DNA of 64,000 nt from Vreelandella sulfidaeris (GTDB taxonomy: Bacteria > Pseudomonadota > Gammaproteobacteria > Pseudomonadales > Halomonadaceae): the NCBI GenBank assembly GCA_007182875.1, contig AP019514.1, forward strand, positions 2,914,001 through 2,978,000, given 5' to 3'. A program made the translations under genes and the position numbers. A model generated the notes under the pieces. It was given only the letters and a program-made list of their open reading frames with translations, made no database searches and was not told the DNA's origin. Positions 24,670 to 33,274 of the stretch are shown in pieces (the stretch's first letter is position 1; each line of letters opens with the position of its first letter).

Positions 24670-25634
24670 GCGCTCTTCTCTTGGTGTCATACCAAAGTGG
24701 TTACGGTAGGCGGTAGAAAAGTGCGCGCCAGAAGAAAAGCCTGTTGTAAAGCAATTTCGCCTACCGGCCGGTCGCTGTCCCGTAACTGCTTGCGGGCTTC
24801 CTGTAAGCGTAAATCAAGATAGTAGCGGCTTGGCACTGCCTGTAGGTATTTCTTGAATAGTCGCTCTAACTGACGCCGGAAATCCCTAGGTGCTCGGCCA
24901 GCTCCAGCGTCGAGAGCGGCTCCTCGATATTCGCCTCCATTAATGTGACAGCATCCACCAAGCTTTGCGGGGCATGGCCTAAGCGGGTACGCAGGGGCAC
25001 ATGCTGACGTTCGTCCGCTAGGCGAATGCGATCACACACAAACTGCTCAGACACCTGCTCCGCCAAGCGTGCACCATGGTGCTGCCCAATTAACGTGAGC
25101 ATTAGATCCATCGCAGCGGTACCGCCTGCACAGGTCAGCCTGTCACGATCGATTTCAAACAGCTGCTGAGAAAGCGTTACTTGCGGATAGGCCTGGGTAA
25201 AGGCCTCAAATCGCTGCCACGGCAGCGTGGCACGGTAGCCCTCCAGCAAGCCACAGCGCGCCAATACTTCCGTGCCCCTGCCAAACCGCCCAACGCCACA
25301 CCACGCCCCTGATGCCCTCTCAGCCATTCGTTTAACTTCGCTGGAAGCGTGTAAGGCAGTGGCGTAGGGGCGCATATTAATAACAGATCAAGCGGGCCTA
25401 GCGCAGTGCTTAGCGCATGCTGAGCAATCAATGAAAGCTGCGCGCCGCTGCGTACCGGTTCCTCGTTCAAACTTAACGTCACGGTGTGATAAAGCATCTG
25501 CCCGCTCAACTGATTCGCCATTTGAAGCGGTTCCAGTGCGCTAGCGTGGGTTAGTAAAGAAAAACCCGGCAACAGCAAAACGCTACCCGCCGACGGGGTT
25601 TCGCTGCTTTTGATACTAAGTGGTTGGGCTGCAT
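24661..25634 (-). CDS. GlxA/ArgR-type AraC-family transcriptional regulator, frameshifted
   Basis: About 320 residues: N-terminal DJ-1/PfpI-like sensor domain (GSVLLLPGFSLLTHASALEPLQMAN, LDLLLICAP) and a C-terminal double-HTH AraC domain (ATLMEANIEEPLSTLELAEHLGIS, then SRYYLDLRLQEARKQLRDSDRPVGEIAL and a conserved GFSSGAHFSTAYRNHFGMTPRE). Start ATG 25634 after repairing an indel near 25612; other indels near 25290, 24880 and 24735. This is the architecture of Pseudomonas ArgR, which activates the aru operon, and the ast operon starts about 1 kb away. Regulation of ast is inferred from that. Confidence 0.88.
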
Positions 25635-25776
25635 AATTACTGAAAGAACTGCATGAAAAACCGCCATCGGCTTAGGTAAACGCCCATCTTACCCAATTGC
25701 GCGAATGAAGGCAGCGCTTGTTACCCATACATAAAAAGACGTCGCAGCGTTAATAGCGTTAGCGCACAAACACCAA

Positions 25777-25804
25777 AAGGGCAAGGCGCATCCGCCTTGC
25801 CCTT
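25777..25804 (-). terminator. Terminator downstream of the PRC-barrel gene
   Basis: Perfect 12-bp stem AAGGGCAAGGCG / CGCCTTGCCCTT with a 4-base loop, located 44 bp past the stop of the minus-strand PRC-barrel gene. Confidence 0.75.
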
Positions 25805-25847
25805 CACATCAAACACTCAAGAACGGCTAAATCAAACAGCAGTTCTG

Positions 25848-26612
25848 TTACTGTTGCTGCGCTTCAGAGAGCGTCATGTTGCCATCCACTTCGCTGTACT
25901 CATCTTCTTGGTAATCGTTAGACGAATCTTCGATTTCATCTTCACCATAGCTTGTGTTGACCACGAGCTGATCGTTGTCAAACTGCATATTGTTTAAAGG
26001 CAAGGCAATGTCTGTTGCGCCAAATCCCCAAATACCACCTACCGAAACGATAGCAAACAAATCACCAGATTCATCATGCTTAGCGATATGCTGAACATCA
26101 CCGATCTCTTCATCTTCCTGATTCATCACTGTCATCCCTTCCAGGTCGCTGACCTGATGTGACATCAGCGAATTTTCCTGGTTGTTTTGATCAGTCTGGT
26201 TATCTTGTTCAGCCTGGTCGAGTTGCTGGCGTTCTTGATCCTGCGCGTCCTCATCCTGATTGATGTCGACTTCAGCATCTTCTGCTTCCTCAACGGTCAC
26301 ATCCGGTTCACCGGTTTGCTCAACAGTAACATCAGGCTCAGCCTCTTCCACGGTGACATCCGGTTCGGGCTGAGTAATAGTTACTTCAGGTTGGGCTTGA
26401 TCGACCGTAATATCGGGAGACTCTTGTTCTACGTCGATTTCAGCAGGCTCTTGATCGACGGTAATATCCCTGGTTTCGTCGTTATTGCCCTGATCTTGTG
26501 TCATTTGATTATTGTGATCAGTGTCACTCTGGTTCTCTTCTTGCGCCAGAACGCCGCCTGACAAACCTGCACATATTGCACCAATGGCAATCGCTAATGC
26601 TGTCCGTTTCAT
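25848..26612 (-). CDS. Secreted acidic repeat protein with C-terminal PRC-barrel-like domain
   Basis: Intact 254-residue exported protein. Signal peptide MKRTALAIAIGAICAGLSGGVLAQ. Residues about 45-115 are degenerate repeats of the form (P)D(V/I)TV(D/E)xxEP, for instance DITVDQEPAEIDVEQESPDITVDQ and PDVTVEEAEPDVTVEQTG, with extreme Asp/Glu content. After a Gln/Asn linker a PRC-barrel-like region follows (LEGMTVMNQEDEEIGDVQHIAKHDESGDLFAIVSVGG, ALPLNNMQFDNDQLVV). Highly acidic periplasmic proteins are typical of halophiles. Function unknown; stress or envelope binding is only a guess. Confidence 0.82.
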   Translation of the reverse strand: MKRTALAIAIGAICAGLSGGVLAQEENQSDTDHNNQMTQDQGNNDETRDITVDQEPAEIDVEQESPDITVDQAQPEVTITQPEPDVTVEEAEPDVTVEQTGEPDVTVEEAEDAEVDINQDEDAQDQERQQLDQAEQDNQTDQNNQENSLMSHQVSDLEGMTVMNQEDEEIGDVQHIAKHDESGDLFAIVSVGGIWGFGATDIALPLNNMQFDNDQLVVNTSYGEDEIEDSSNDYQEDEYSEVDGNMTLSEAQQQ

Positions 26613-26853
26613 ACAAACTCTCCTTTTGGCTTACGCATAAAAGCTAGTACACCTAGGCGCCCTAAAGCAAAGCCAAAACAGAGACCTATCAAAGATTAAT
26701 AAATATTAAAAATATTCACACTTACCAATCCCAACTATTAATAATGCAATTAAAGCAACTACTTAGCCTCTATAACAACCGTGTTTACTATTTAGGTATA
26801 AGGAAAATACTAAAGCCTATTCAGCTAAGCATGATATCAAGGCTTCTTTCGTA

Positions 26854-27140
26854 TTATTGAGTCTGCTTGGTCAAGATTACCATGCGTTGATCAAAGGAAA
26901 CGTTTGCCCCTTGAGGGTCTGACGCATCATAATCCTGGGTATCATCAGGGTCTGAGCCACGTTCCTGGGACGTTTGGGCTTCAAAGCGGCGGGCAGCTTC
27001 AATTGCTTGAGGTTCGCTTTCATGTTGAGATATTTCCTGAGGCGCGTCAGGAACAGTAACATCGATAACTCTCCACCCCGAAATAATAAGCTTATTTTCT
27101 CGCTTTTACTTATTGGCTCAACGCGTGCGACCCGTGTCAT
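26854..27140 (-). CDS. Small acidic hypothetical protein, frameshifted
   Basis: ATG 27140 follows GGAGGAAGT and opens MTRVARVEPISKSEKISLLFRGG. An indel near 27060 probably shifts reading into a more natural frame: VIDVTVPDAPQEISQHESEPQAIEAARRFEAQTSQERGSDP and so on, ending DQRMVILTKQTQ at 26854. The unshifted frame gives an unlikely basic tail. About 95 residues. I do not recognise a family. It lies between the PRC-barrel gene and a small membrane-protein gene and could be a halophile-specific stress protein. Confidence 0.55.
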
Positions 27141-27319
27141 ACTTCCTCCTACTGTCTCCTGCTATGAAAGCGTATACCCTTTATATAACACTAATAAATA
27201 GCAGAACCCTTGTATTCTTACGAGCTCATACGTTCAATTTAACAACGATTGATATTTGCAGACATCTTTCTCACATTTAGAAGCAAGCGTATTTTTCTAA
27301 ATAAGATTGCCTATAAAAA

Positions 27320-27343
27320 TTGCCGGGCTTAAGGCCCGGCAAT
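27320..27343 (-). terminator. Terminator of the small membrane-protein gene
   Basis: Perfect inverted repeat TTGCCGGGC / GCCCGGCAA with a short TTAAG loop, 24 bp downstream of the minus-strand stop at 27367. Confidence 0.72.
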
Positions 27344-27366
27344 TGATAAATAACGTATTACGATCG

Positions 27367-27581
27367 TTAGTTGCCTCGATTAATAATGCCCAACACGATA
27401 AAGCTCACCACAATCACGCCGAGAATCAAGATGACCAATGGGAGCAATTTATACATCTTGCTGGGTGATTTTTGGCTTCGGGCTGAAGATGCGGCTTGGA
27501 CGTTTCAAAATCCTCAGGCACCCGTTCACCTATGATGTGCTCTTTCTGTTCTTCCGGAGTTTTGCTCTCCTTAGTATCCAT
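27367..27581 (-). CDS. Small single-TM hypothetical protein, frameshifted
   Basis: About 71 residues. The N-terminal half (MDTKESKTPEEQKEHIIGERVPEDFETSKPHLQPEAKNH) is hydrophilic. After an indel near 27462 the C-terminal half is a clear transmembrane helix (MYKLLPLVILILGVIVVSFIVLGIINRGN). ATG 27581 follows GGGAGG. No family recognised; a tail-anchored membrane protein. Confidence 0.62.
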
Positions 27582-27608
27582 AAATACCTCCCGCGTTCCG
27601 GTCGAATA

Positions 27609-27628
27609 AAGGCGGTGCTAACCGCCTT
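27609..27628 (-). terminator. Hairpin downstream of fabV
   Basis: Stem AAGGCGGT / ACCGCCTT with a 4-base loop, 10 bp past the fabV stop. Confidence 0.65.
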
Positions 27629-27637
27629 GTGAGTAAA

Positions 27638-28845
27638 TTAAAGATTCACGACATCAAACTTAACCTCTGGATTGACGTCGGCATCGTAATCAACATCGTC
27701 ACGCTCAAACCCAAACAGTTTCAAGAATTCATGCTTATAACCAGCATAGTCGGTAATTTCGAATAAGTTATCGGTTGTCACTTCTGGCCATAGATCCTGG
27801 CACGCCTGTTGAACGTCGTCGCGTAGCTCCCAGTCATCTAAACGCAGGCGCCCGGCTTCATCAGTCGCTAATTCGCCCCGCTTTCCTTGGGCTGAGTAAA
27901 GCTGCTCACCAAACAGCCGATTCAACTGATCAATGGTGCCTTCATGCAGGCCCTGCTCTTTCATGATGCGATAAACCATGGCGATATACAGCGGCATCAC
28001 TGGGATTGCCGCGCTTGCCTGGGTAACGACTGATTTCAGTACTGCCACGTTGGCACCGCCGCCGCTGGCTTTTAATTTGCTGTCGATAGCCGCCGCCGCG
28101 CGGTCCAGGTCTTCCTTGGCCTTACCCAGTGCACCGTGCCAATAGATTGGCCATGTGATTTCGGTACCGATATAGCTAAACGCGACGCTGCGCGCACCTT
28201 TTGCCAGCACGCCCGCTTGGTCGAGCGCTTCCATCCACAGCTCCCAATCCTCGCCCCCATAACGGTAATGGTGTCGTCGATCTCTTGCTGTGTGGCAGGC
28301 TCAACTTCTGCTTCGATAATCGCGTCTTTATTAGTATCGATAGCGGTGGCGCGGTAGGTTTCGCCAATCGGCTTCAGGCTGGAGCGCTTTAGTTCGCCAC
28401 TGTCAGGCAGTTTGCGCACTGGTGATGCCAGCGAGTAGACCACTAGATCGATCTCGCCCATGTCTTGCTTAATGAGCTCAATGGCTTTTCACGCGCTTCA
28501 TGGGAGAACGCATCGCCGTTAATCGACTTGCTATAAAGCCCCCTCTTGCTTGGCAAACTTATCGAAGGCAGCGCTGTTATACCAACCGGCAGTGCCGGGC
28601 TTTTATCGGTGGCAGGCTTTTCAAAGAACACGCCCAGAGTGTCGGCACCGTAGCCAAATGCCGCGGCAATTCGCGCAGCCAAGCCATAACCACTCGACGC
28701 CCCAATCACGAGCACTTTTTGGGCCAGCTTGTTTATCCAAACCGCGAGCTCGGGTCGCTTCAATCTGCTCACGCACGTTTTGTTCGCAGCCGACAGGATG
28801 AGTGGTGGTACAAATAAAGCCGCGCACTTTGGGTTTAATAATCAC
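27638..28845 (-). CDS. fabV: Trans-2-enoyl-ACP/CoA reductase FabV, frameshifted
   Basis: NADH-dependent last step of the fatty-acid elongation cycle. GTG start at 28845 gives [24 protein letters not shown], the standard FabV beginning, with GAGG upstream. Next come [36 protein letters not shown] (atypical Rossmann motif) and [45 protein letters not shown] (catalytic Y-x8-K) follows, and the end is [13 protein letters not shown]. Indels near 28750, 28550, 28480 and 28235. About 400 residues. FabV commonly confers triclosan resistance; that is family knowledge. Confidence 0.95.
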
Positions 28846-29082
28846 ATCGAACCTCGTTATCAGATTGATTTTGCTTTTGACATCATAACCAGTGATATCG
28901 TCTTGCCATAGCAGCGTCGTATTCAGTGGGGCTATTCTAGCTGTCTCGGTGCGCCATGTCCGCTCTTGCGCCACGCCCGCTCTTCGCTTTTGCCCATCCA
29001 TGAGCGATTACCTGACCTTGAGCTTCAGGGGCTTTCGCGTCACGATAGCGATTTAAGCACCGACTTCACATTTGAGGCGTCC

Positions 29083-29469
29083 ATGAATGCACAGCAGCTA
29101 GTAGATGAACGCGGCGATCTGTGGCTAGCGCTAGCACCGCTGTGGCTCGATCGTGAACCCAGCGAGCGGGATTACACACGTATGGTCGAGGTCGTGCAGC
29201 GCTACGATATGACCCTCCATGAGCTAGAGTGGATGTTTCGCCTTGAAATGGCCCCGGTGATGTCGCGCTATCAACTTTCGATTGCTAACGAGTGGCGGCA
29301 ATTTAATGATCGGAAGCTGATGCAGCAGTTGGTCAATCACAACCTGCGTTTAAAAGGCTGGCGACGCAAAGCCTGGGCACTGTTTTCTGGCTTAACCACG
29401 ATGATGGTTCGCCATCGCTGGAACGCGCTAATGAGCCGTGTTGCCGTCACACGTGGGGAACAGGTTTAG
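29083..29469 (+). CDS. Hypothetical protein, 128 aa
   Basis: ATG 29083 (MNAQQLVDERGDLWLALAPLWLDREPSERDY) has GAGG 8 bases upstream; the frame is open further upstream to a TTG at 28966, but that start lacks a good site. The protein is alpha-helical and Trp-rich (WLALAPLWLD, LEWMFRLEMAPVMSRYQLSIANEWRQF), ending in a basic tail. The layout resembles the DUF7079-type short helical proteins, but I am not sure of the family. Lies between fabV and the peroxidase gene with no operon link. Confidence 0.6.
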   Translation: MNAQQLVDERGDLWLALAPLWLDREPSERDYTRMVEVVQRYDMTLHELEWMFRLEMAPVMSRYQLSIANEWRQFNDRKLMQQLVNHNLRLKGWRRKAWALFSGLTTMMVRHRWNALMSRVAVTRGEQV

Positions 29470-29505
29470 GGCGTTCTACAGACTAACGTTATGGATAGGC
29501 TTGAT

Positions 29506-29979
29506 CTAAGGCTTTTCCAACGCCATGCGCAGTGGGCGACCATGGTCGCGAGGCCCAAACCGGGCAATGACCTTGCCATCACGGCCCACTAAAAACTTGG
29601 TGAAATTCCACTTAATGAGTTGCGTGCCCAGCAGGCCAGGCGCTTCACGTTTGAGTAATACAAACAGTGAATGGGCATCTCTGCCATTGACGTTCACTTT
29701 CTCCAATAGCGGGAAACTCACCCCAAATTGCTGCTCGCCAAATTGACAGAAGTCTTTAGCACTTTCTGGAGACTGGCGGCCAAACTGATTACACGGAAAA
29801 CCGAGCACAGTGAAACCACGATCCCTGTAGCGCTGATAAAGCGCTTCTAACTCGCTTAGTTGAGGGGTAAAACCGCACTGGCTGGCAACATTCACCACCA
29901 GCAGCACTTGGCCACGCAGTACGCGCAGGTTAAACGGCAGTCCTTGGTGGGTATAACAATCTTGGTCGTAAATTTGCAT
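29506..29979 (-). CDS. Glutathione peroxidase-family thiol peroxidase
   Basis: Reduces hydroperoxides using glutathione or thioredoxin. Intact, 157 residues. Catalytic motif NVASQCGFTPQLSELEALY with Cys near residue 35, signature LGFPCNQFGRQSPES, and WNFTKFLVGRDGKVIARFGP near the end; Gln and Trp of the tetrad are present. It is the Cys form. The first 20 bases of the coding sequence are the left attachment repeat of the 21-kb island, so the region upstream of the start codon (AAGGGG as ribosome-binding site) now belongs to the island rather than to the ancestral promoter. Confidence 0.95.
   Translation of the reverse strand: MQIYDQDCYTHQGLPFNLRVLRGQVLLVVNVASQCGFTPQLSELEALYQRYRDRGFTVLGFPCNQFGRQSPESAKDFCQFGEQQFGVSFPLLEKVNVNGRDAHSLFVLLKREAPGLLGTQLIKWNFTKFLVGRDGKVIARFGPRDHGRPLRMALEKP
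29960..29979. other. attL: left attachment-site repeat of the island
   Basis: The 20-bp sequence TCTTGGTCGTAAATTTGCAT, identical to the copy at 51260-51279. It covers the first 20 coding bases of the peroxidase gene (complement strand, including its ATG). The flanking bases differ at the two copies, so the repeat is exactly 20 bp. Confidence 0.88.
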
Positions 29980-30033
29980 AAAACCATCAACCCCTTGAAG
30001 CGTATGGATTTTTAAGACATTTTGTAAGTTACG

Positions 30034-30056
30034 AACCCCATCCCATACCCCATTTT
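30034..30056. promoter_or_regulatory. Putative integrase arm-type sites, left end
   Basis: Two copies of a CCCCAT motif (AACCCCAT and ATACCCCATTTT) about 60-75 bp inside attL. The same ATACCCCATTT word recurs inside attR together with GTACCCCATAA. Tandem short repeats at both ends are the usual layout of integrase arm-binding sites; assignment is by position only. Confidence 0.5.
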
Positions 30057-31422
30057 AAAACTAAGAAGAATACCCTGCGCATAGGTCACTACTTGAAGGT
30101 GCATGATAATTCTGACGTATAGATACACCATACAACACTCATTGATGCTATGAAATTCGCAAAATTCGAATGCATAGCTGATGTGTTCTCTGCCGTGCGA
30201 ACGTCAGCTTTTTCTTATACGCGCCATTTCATTGCCTGCATCACACACCGCGCTCTGAATAGAACCTGAATTGCATCCATTTCCTTCCCTGTGACTCGTT
30301 TTAAAACCATTTAAGATGCTTACCTATACCTACCTACCGGTGCTTTCGATAAGCTTTAAATTGGCACCTGTGGTTTATACAACGCATTCCCATATTTCAC
30401 ATTCATTATGTATCGCTTGGTTAGGTAGCAATAACTCCCGTACGCAACCCTCTCATACTTATTGGTCATATGTAGCTATTTAGTAACAACCATAATTATA
30501 AAATTTAATTAGTTAATTATTAATATGAGTTTACAAGCTTCATCTATTAAACCAAAAATAAAATCGTCATGTAGCAACAGCTAATGCTTGAATTAATAAA
30601 ATATGTATATGTGTACTTAGTTACAACAGACCATATGCACATTCATAGCTATCCCCGATTCATGTATAAAGAACTGAATTTGTGTTACGACCAGAGGGAG
30701 TCACGCGAATTCCCTAGACAACGATGCGTAGCGAGTTGGATAGCATTACAATTACTAGATGGTTATATCTATTTGAATATGCCGTATGCCCTTCGGCCAT
30801 ATCACGTGCAATCATCAATACTCATTAGCGGGTATACACCAACCCACCCGTAATTCGTATTAATAATTGCATTTCTTCATTGCTTGGGTATTCATTAACT
30901 TGGCCTTTTCTTTTATATCAATGACTTAAAATATTAAAGTGTAACATTTAAGTCTATAATACTCTTATAGGGTATAACGTTACGTTTTTGTGTTACATAA
31001 TTGGTATGTGGCAACGGAAATTAAGGCATATGCTACGATTTAATGGGATTTATCGAGCACCCACTAGGCAGATACCCATAAACGCATAAAACGCCTCATT
31101 GGGGCTATGTGCAGAATCCAAATAGCTATAAAATTATCACGTAATCCAAGTCATACATTCAATTAATTAATTACTGAGACCATCGTCGCTTTACTAACAG
31201 CAAGAAAACTGTACCCACAACGAACTTGCTAGTAATTTTGATTGTATTTCTTTAGCTCTGTCAGTGTGTACATTTTGGAAACATATTATTTTATTTTGTA
31301 CTATATAATTACTATGAAAGAAAAAGTATAACTACTGCTTTAATAATCGATTTTTATGCATCAGCATGTCTAAACAATTATTTCTTAAGGATTGAGCTTA
31401 CAGTACCGTGGTAGTTTTCTTC
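30057..31422. other. Long AT-rich stretch without convincing genes
   Basis: About 1.4 kb at the left end of the island. Stop codons are frequent in all frames; one 89-codon open frame at 30584-30853 has no ribosome-binding site or recognisable features. Composition is strongly AT-rich with many short T and A runs. I see no tRNA, CRISPR or clear tandem repeat. It may hold regulatory DNA, an origin or decayed genes. Confidence 0.5.
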
Positions 31423-31754
31423 CTACTTCTTCTTCAATATTTTTGCTATCTCACGATAGCTTTTATCAGGAAACTCCTCCGCGTACTTTATTACTATTTC
31501 TTGTTGAGCAGTAAGTTTGTTAGGTGCATAACGTTTATCTTCTAGCAGGCTGTAGATTTCATCTAATGGCTTGCTCACATTTTTACTAATGATCGCCTTC
31601 CACTTTCGATACTGATGCGTAGAGATATCAACTTTTTACATGCTTGAACCTGGGTAATTCTTGTTGCCCTTCTTTCGCCATTTCCTTGGTATTTTATTTT
31701 TTGCCTATCCACAGCTTTAACTGCTTCGTAGCGATCTTTTCCTGTGATGGTCAT
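31423..31754 (-). CDS. Small helix-turn-helix protein, frameshifted
   Basis: ATG 31754 follows AGAGGACC and starts MTITGKDRYEAVKAVDRQKIKYQGNGERRATRITQVQACKK. An indel in an A-run near 31630 leads into VDISTHQYRKWKAIISKNVSKPLDEIYSLLEDKRYAPNKLTAQQEIVIKYAEEFPDKSYREIAKILKKK. Together this is about 110 residues. ITQVQACKKVDISTHQYRKWKA looks like a homeodomain-type helix-turn-helix, and the C-terminus has a second HTH-like segment (SYREIAKILKKK). Possibly a regulator or a transposase-like DNA-binding protein; family not identified. Confidence 0.6.
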
Positions 31755-32240
31755 AGGTCCTCTAGCATTCACTAATAGCCTAATTTTCAAGCTGGATAAG
31801 CCAATTTACATTATCCATATTTTGGCTAATAAATACTACCATCACACTGCTTTCAGGCTGATCTTCTTACCCTCCACAAACACTAAACAGGAGCATGATT
31901 GAGAGATTTTCAAGCTGTTAGCAAGAATGTACGTGGGTGAAATAAATATTGTTTCTTATAGATGAAATGCAAACTTAACACATAAGGTGACTTTTGCAAA
32001 TGCTGTATGGAACTTGAGTAGATGTTCTTTTAAAGAATGTCTTGTTGGTTCCTTTGTCTGAATTTAACAAAAGCACAAAGCACATGACAACAAAATATAC
32101 AAATAATTGTTAACCTTAGATCAACTGAACAATATATAAAACTCAGCATGATTAATAAACCAACTCATCAAATGGTTATATAATAACACTAAATCATACA
32201 AACACATGTTCACTGAACGAACATTACATCGGAGATGACT
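31755..32240. other. Intergenic stretch between divergent HTH and Rep-like genes
   Basis: About 485 bp, AT-rich, with no credible open frame. It should hold the two divergent promoters and possibly a replication origin for the Rep-like protein; no iteron array or clear hairpin was recognised. Confidence 0.45.
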
Positions 32241-32782
32241 ATGAATAATTTAGAAAAGACAAAAGAGTTAAACTATATGAATGAAACACAGGTGAAAGAT
32301 TTTAGACAAAATACAATATCACTAATTCATTCCAATGAATGGTTTTATTTTTTCACTCTGACATTTAAACACCAAGTAAAATGCCGCATACAAGCCGGTG
32401 AAATTGTAGAAAAATTTATCAACGTTTTGAGCTCTATGGCTTTTGGTAGTCGTTCAAAAACGAATAAATTGCTTCCCCGTTATTGAGTATCATAAGTCTG
32501 GTGTTTTACATGTTCATATTTTGTTAGAAGATGTTGCAAGTCGAATCACAAATGAAAAAGCCCAGGACTTTCATATTTGCCTGAAAAGTACATTATGAGG
32601 CCTGGATGCATTGCAGCTGCTCCAAGACGGCATCACCACTTAAATCCGTTACTGTAGGCAATAGATGGTTTTGCAAGATAGATGATATAGACGGCCTTGC
32701 AAACTACATCACAAAAGAAATGGAACAGAAGATAAACCCTGTATTAATCGAACAAATAATTATTACTGGAAGGCGCATATAG
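32241..32782 (+). CDS. Putative HUH-type replication (Rep-like) protein, frameshifted
   Basis: ATG 32241 (MNNLEKTKELNYMNETQVKDFRQNTISLIHSNEWFYFFTLTFKH) has GGAG 6 bases upstream. After an indel near 32462 it continues NCFPVIEYHKSGVLHVHILLEDVASRI. H-V-H in GVLHVHILLED fits the HUH metal-binding motif, and FFTLTFKH fits the preceding Rep motif. The end reads RWFCKIDDIDGLANYITKEMEQKINPV, where Y-x3-K-E (YITKE) could supply the catalytic tyrosine. Indel(s) near 32600-32640. About 180 residues. Rep-like assignment is by motif; it may instead be an element-specific relaxase-like protein. Confidence 0.6.
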
Positions 32783-32789
32783 CGCCTTT
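32770..32789 (+). terminator. Terminator overlapping the Rep-like stop codon
   Basis: Stem AAGGCGC / GCGCCTT with loop ATATA, followed by TTATATTTTT. The stop codon TAG lies inside the hairpin. Confidence 0.7.
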
Positions 32790-32913
32790 TATATTTTTCA
32801 TTACAAGCACGACTTAACACCATTTAATTTTATTGGTGTTTTTGTTCTTGCTTTATAATAAGGAGCTAATTTCTATCAGCTTTATAAGCTGGTAATTAAC
32901 ATGAGGAGAGTAC

Positions 32914-33206
32914 TATGTCTGATTTCGCAGGGGTCTTCTTTCGCTACGTAACTATTCTCCAGTCAATTCTCTTACCCACGTTACATCACAACGCCTGAGC
33001 TACTACAGCTTCTTGAGCACCGTGGATTTATCTTACAGCGATCTATTCAGCGTGACTTGTCAGAACGCTTAAGCCTTCATTTTCCTATTATATGTGACGA
33101 GTCTACACGACCTTATCGATGGTCTCTGGATTATCAGTATCAAGTCGATTTAACCGTCCCAAGTAACTGGTCAGCTGATTTCAGCAATTCCCCGATTCTT
33201 ATCTAA
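32914..33206 (+). pseudogene. WYL-type transcriptional regulator, HTH part only
   Basis: ATG 32914 with AGGAGAG upstream. After an indel near 32975 it reads YITTPELLQLLEHRGFILQRSIQRDLSERLSLHFPIICDESTRPYRWSLDYQ, a DeoR-type winged helix as found at the N-terminus of WYL-domain regulators (RSIQRDL recognition helix, then F.I..D...RPY.W). It stops at 33206, with no WYL sensor domain following, whereas full WYL regulators have about 300 residues. It sits at the head of the MoxR operon, where such regulators often control defence genes. Either decayed or a minimal HTH version. Confidence 0.65.
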
Positions 33207-33274
33207 AGTAGCTGCCTAACACCTATTTTGAGGCCATTTCTTGTCGCACTCACAAGCTATGCTGTTCATTTAAA

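Noticed and set aside
29940..30060. Search for a tRNA gene as the integrase target
   Set aside because: No cloverleaf-like sequence at either end; the repeat lies entirely in the peroxidase coding start.
30584..30853. Open frame of 89 codons at the left end of the island
   Set aside because: No ribosome-binding site, odd composition, no repeats or motifs; likely chance in AT-rich DNA.
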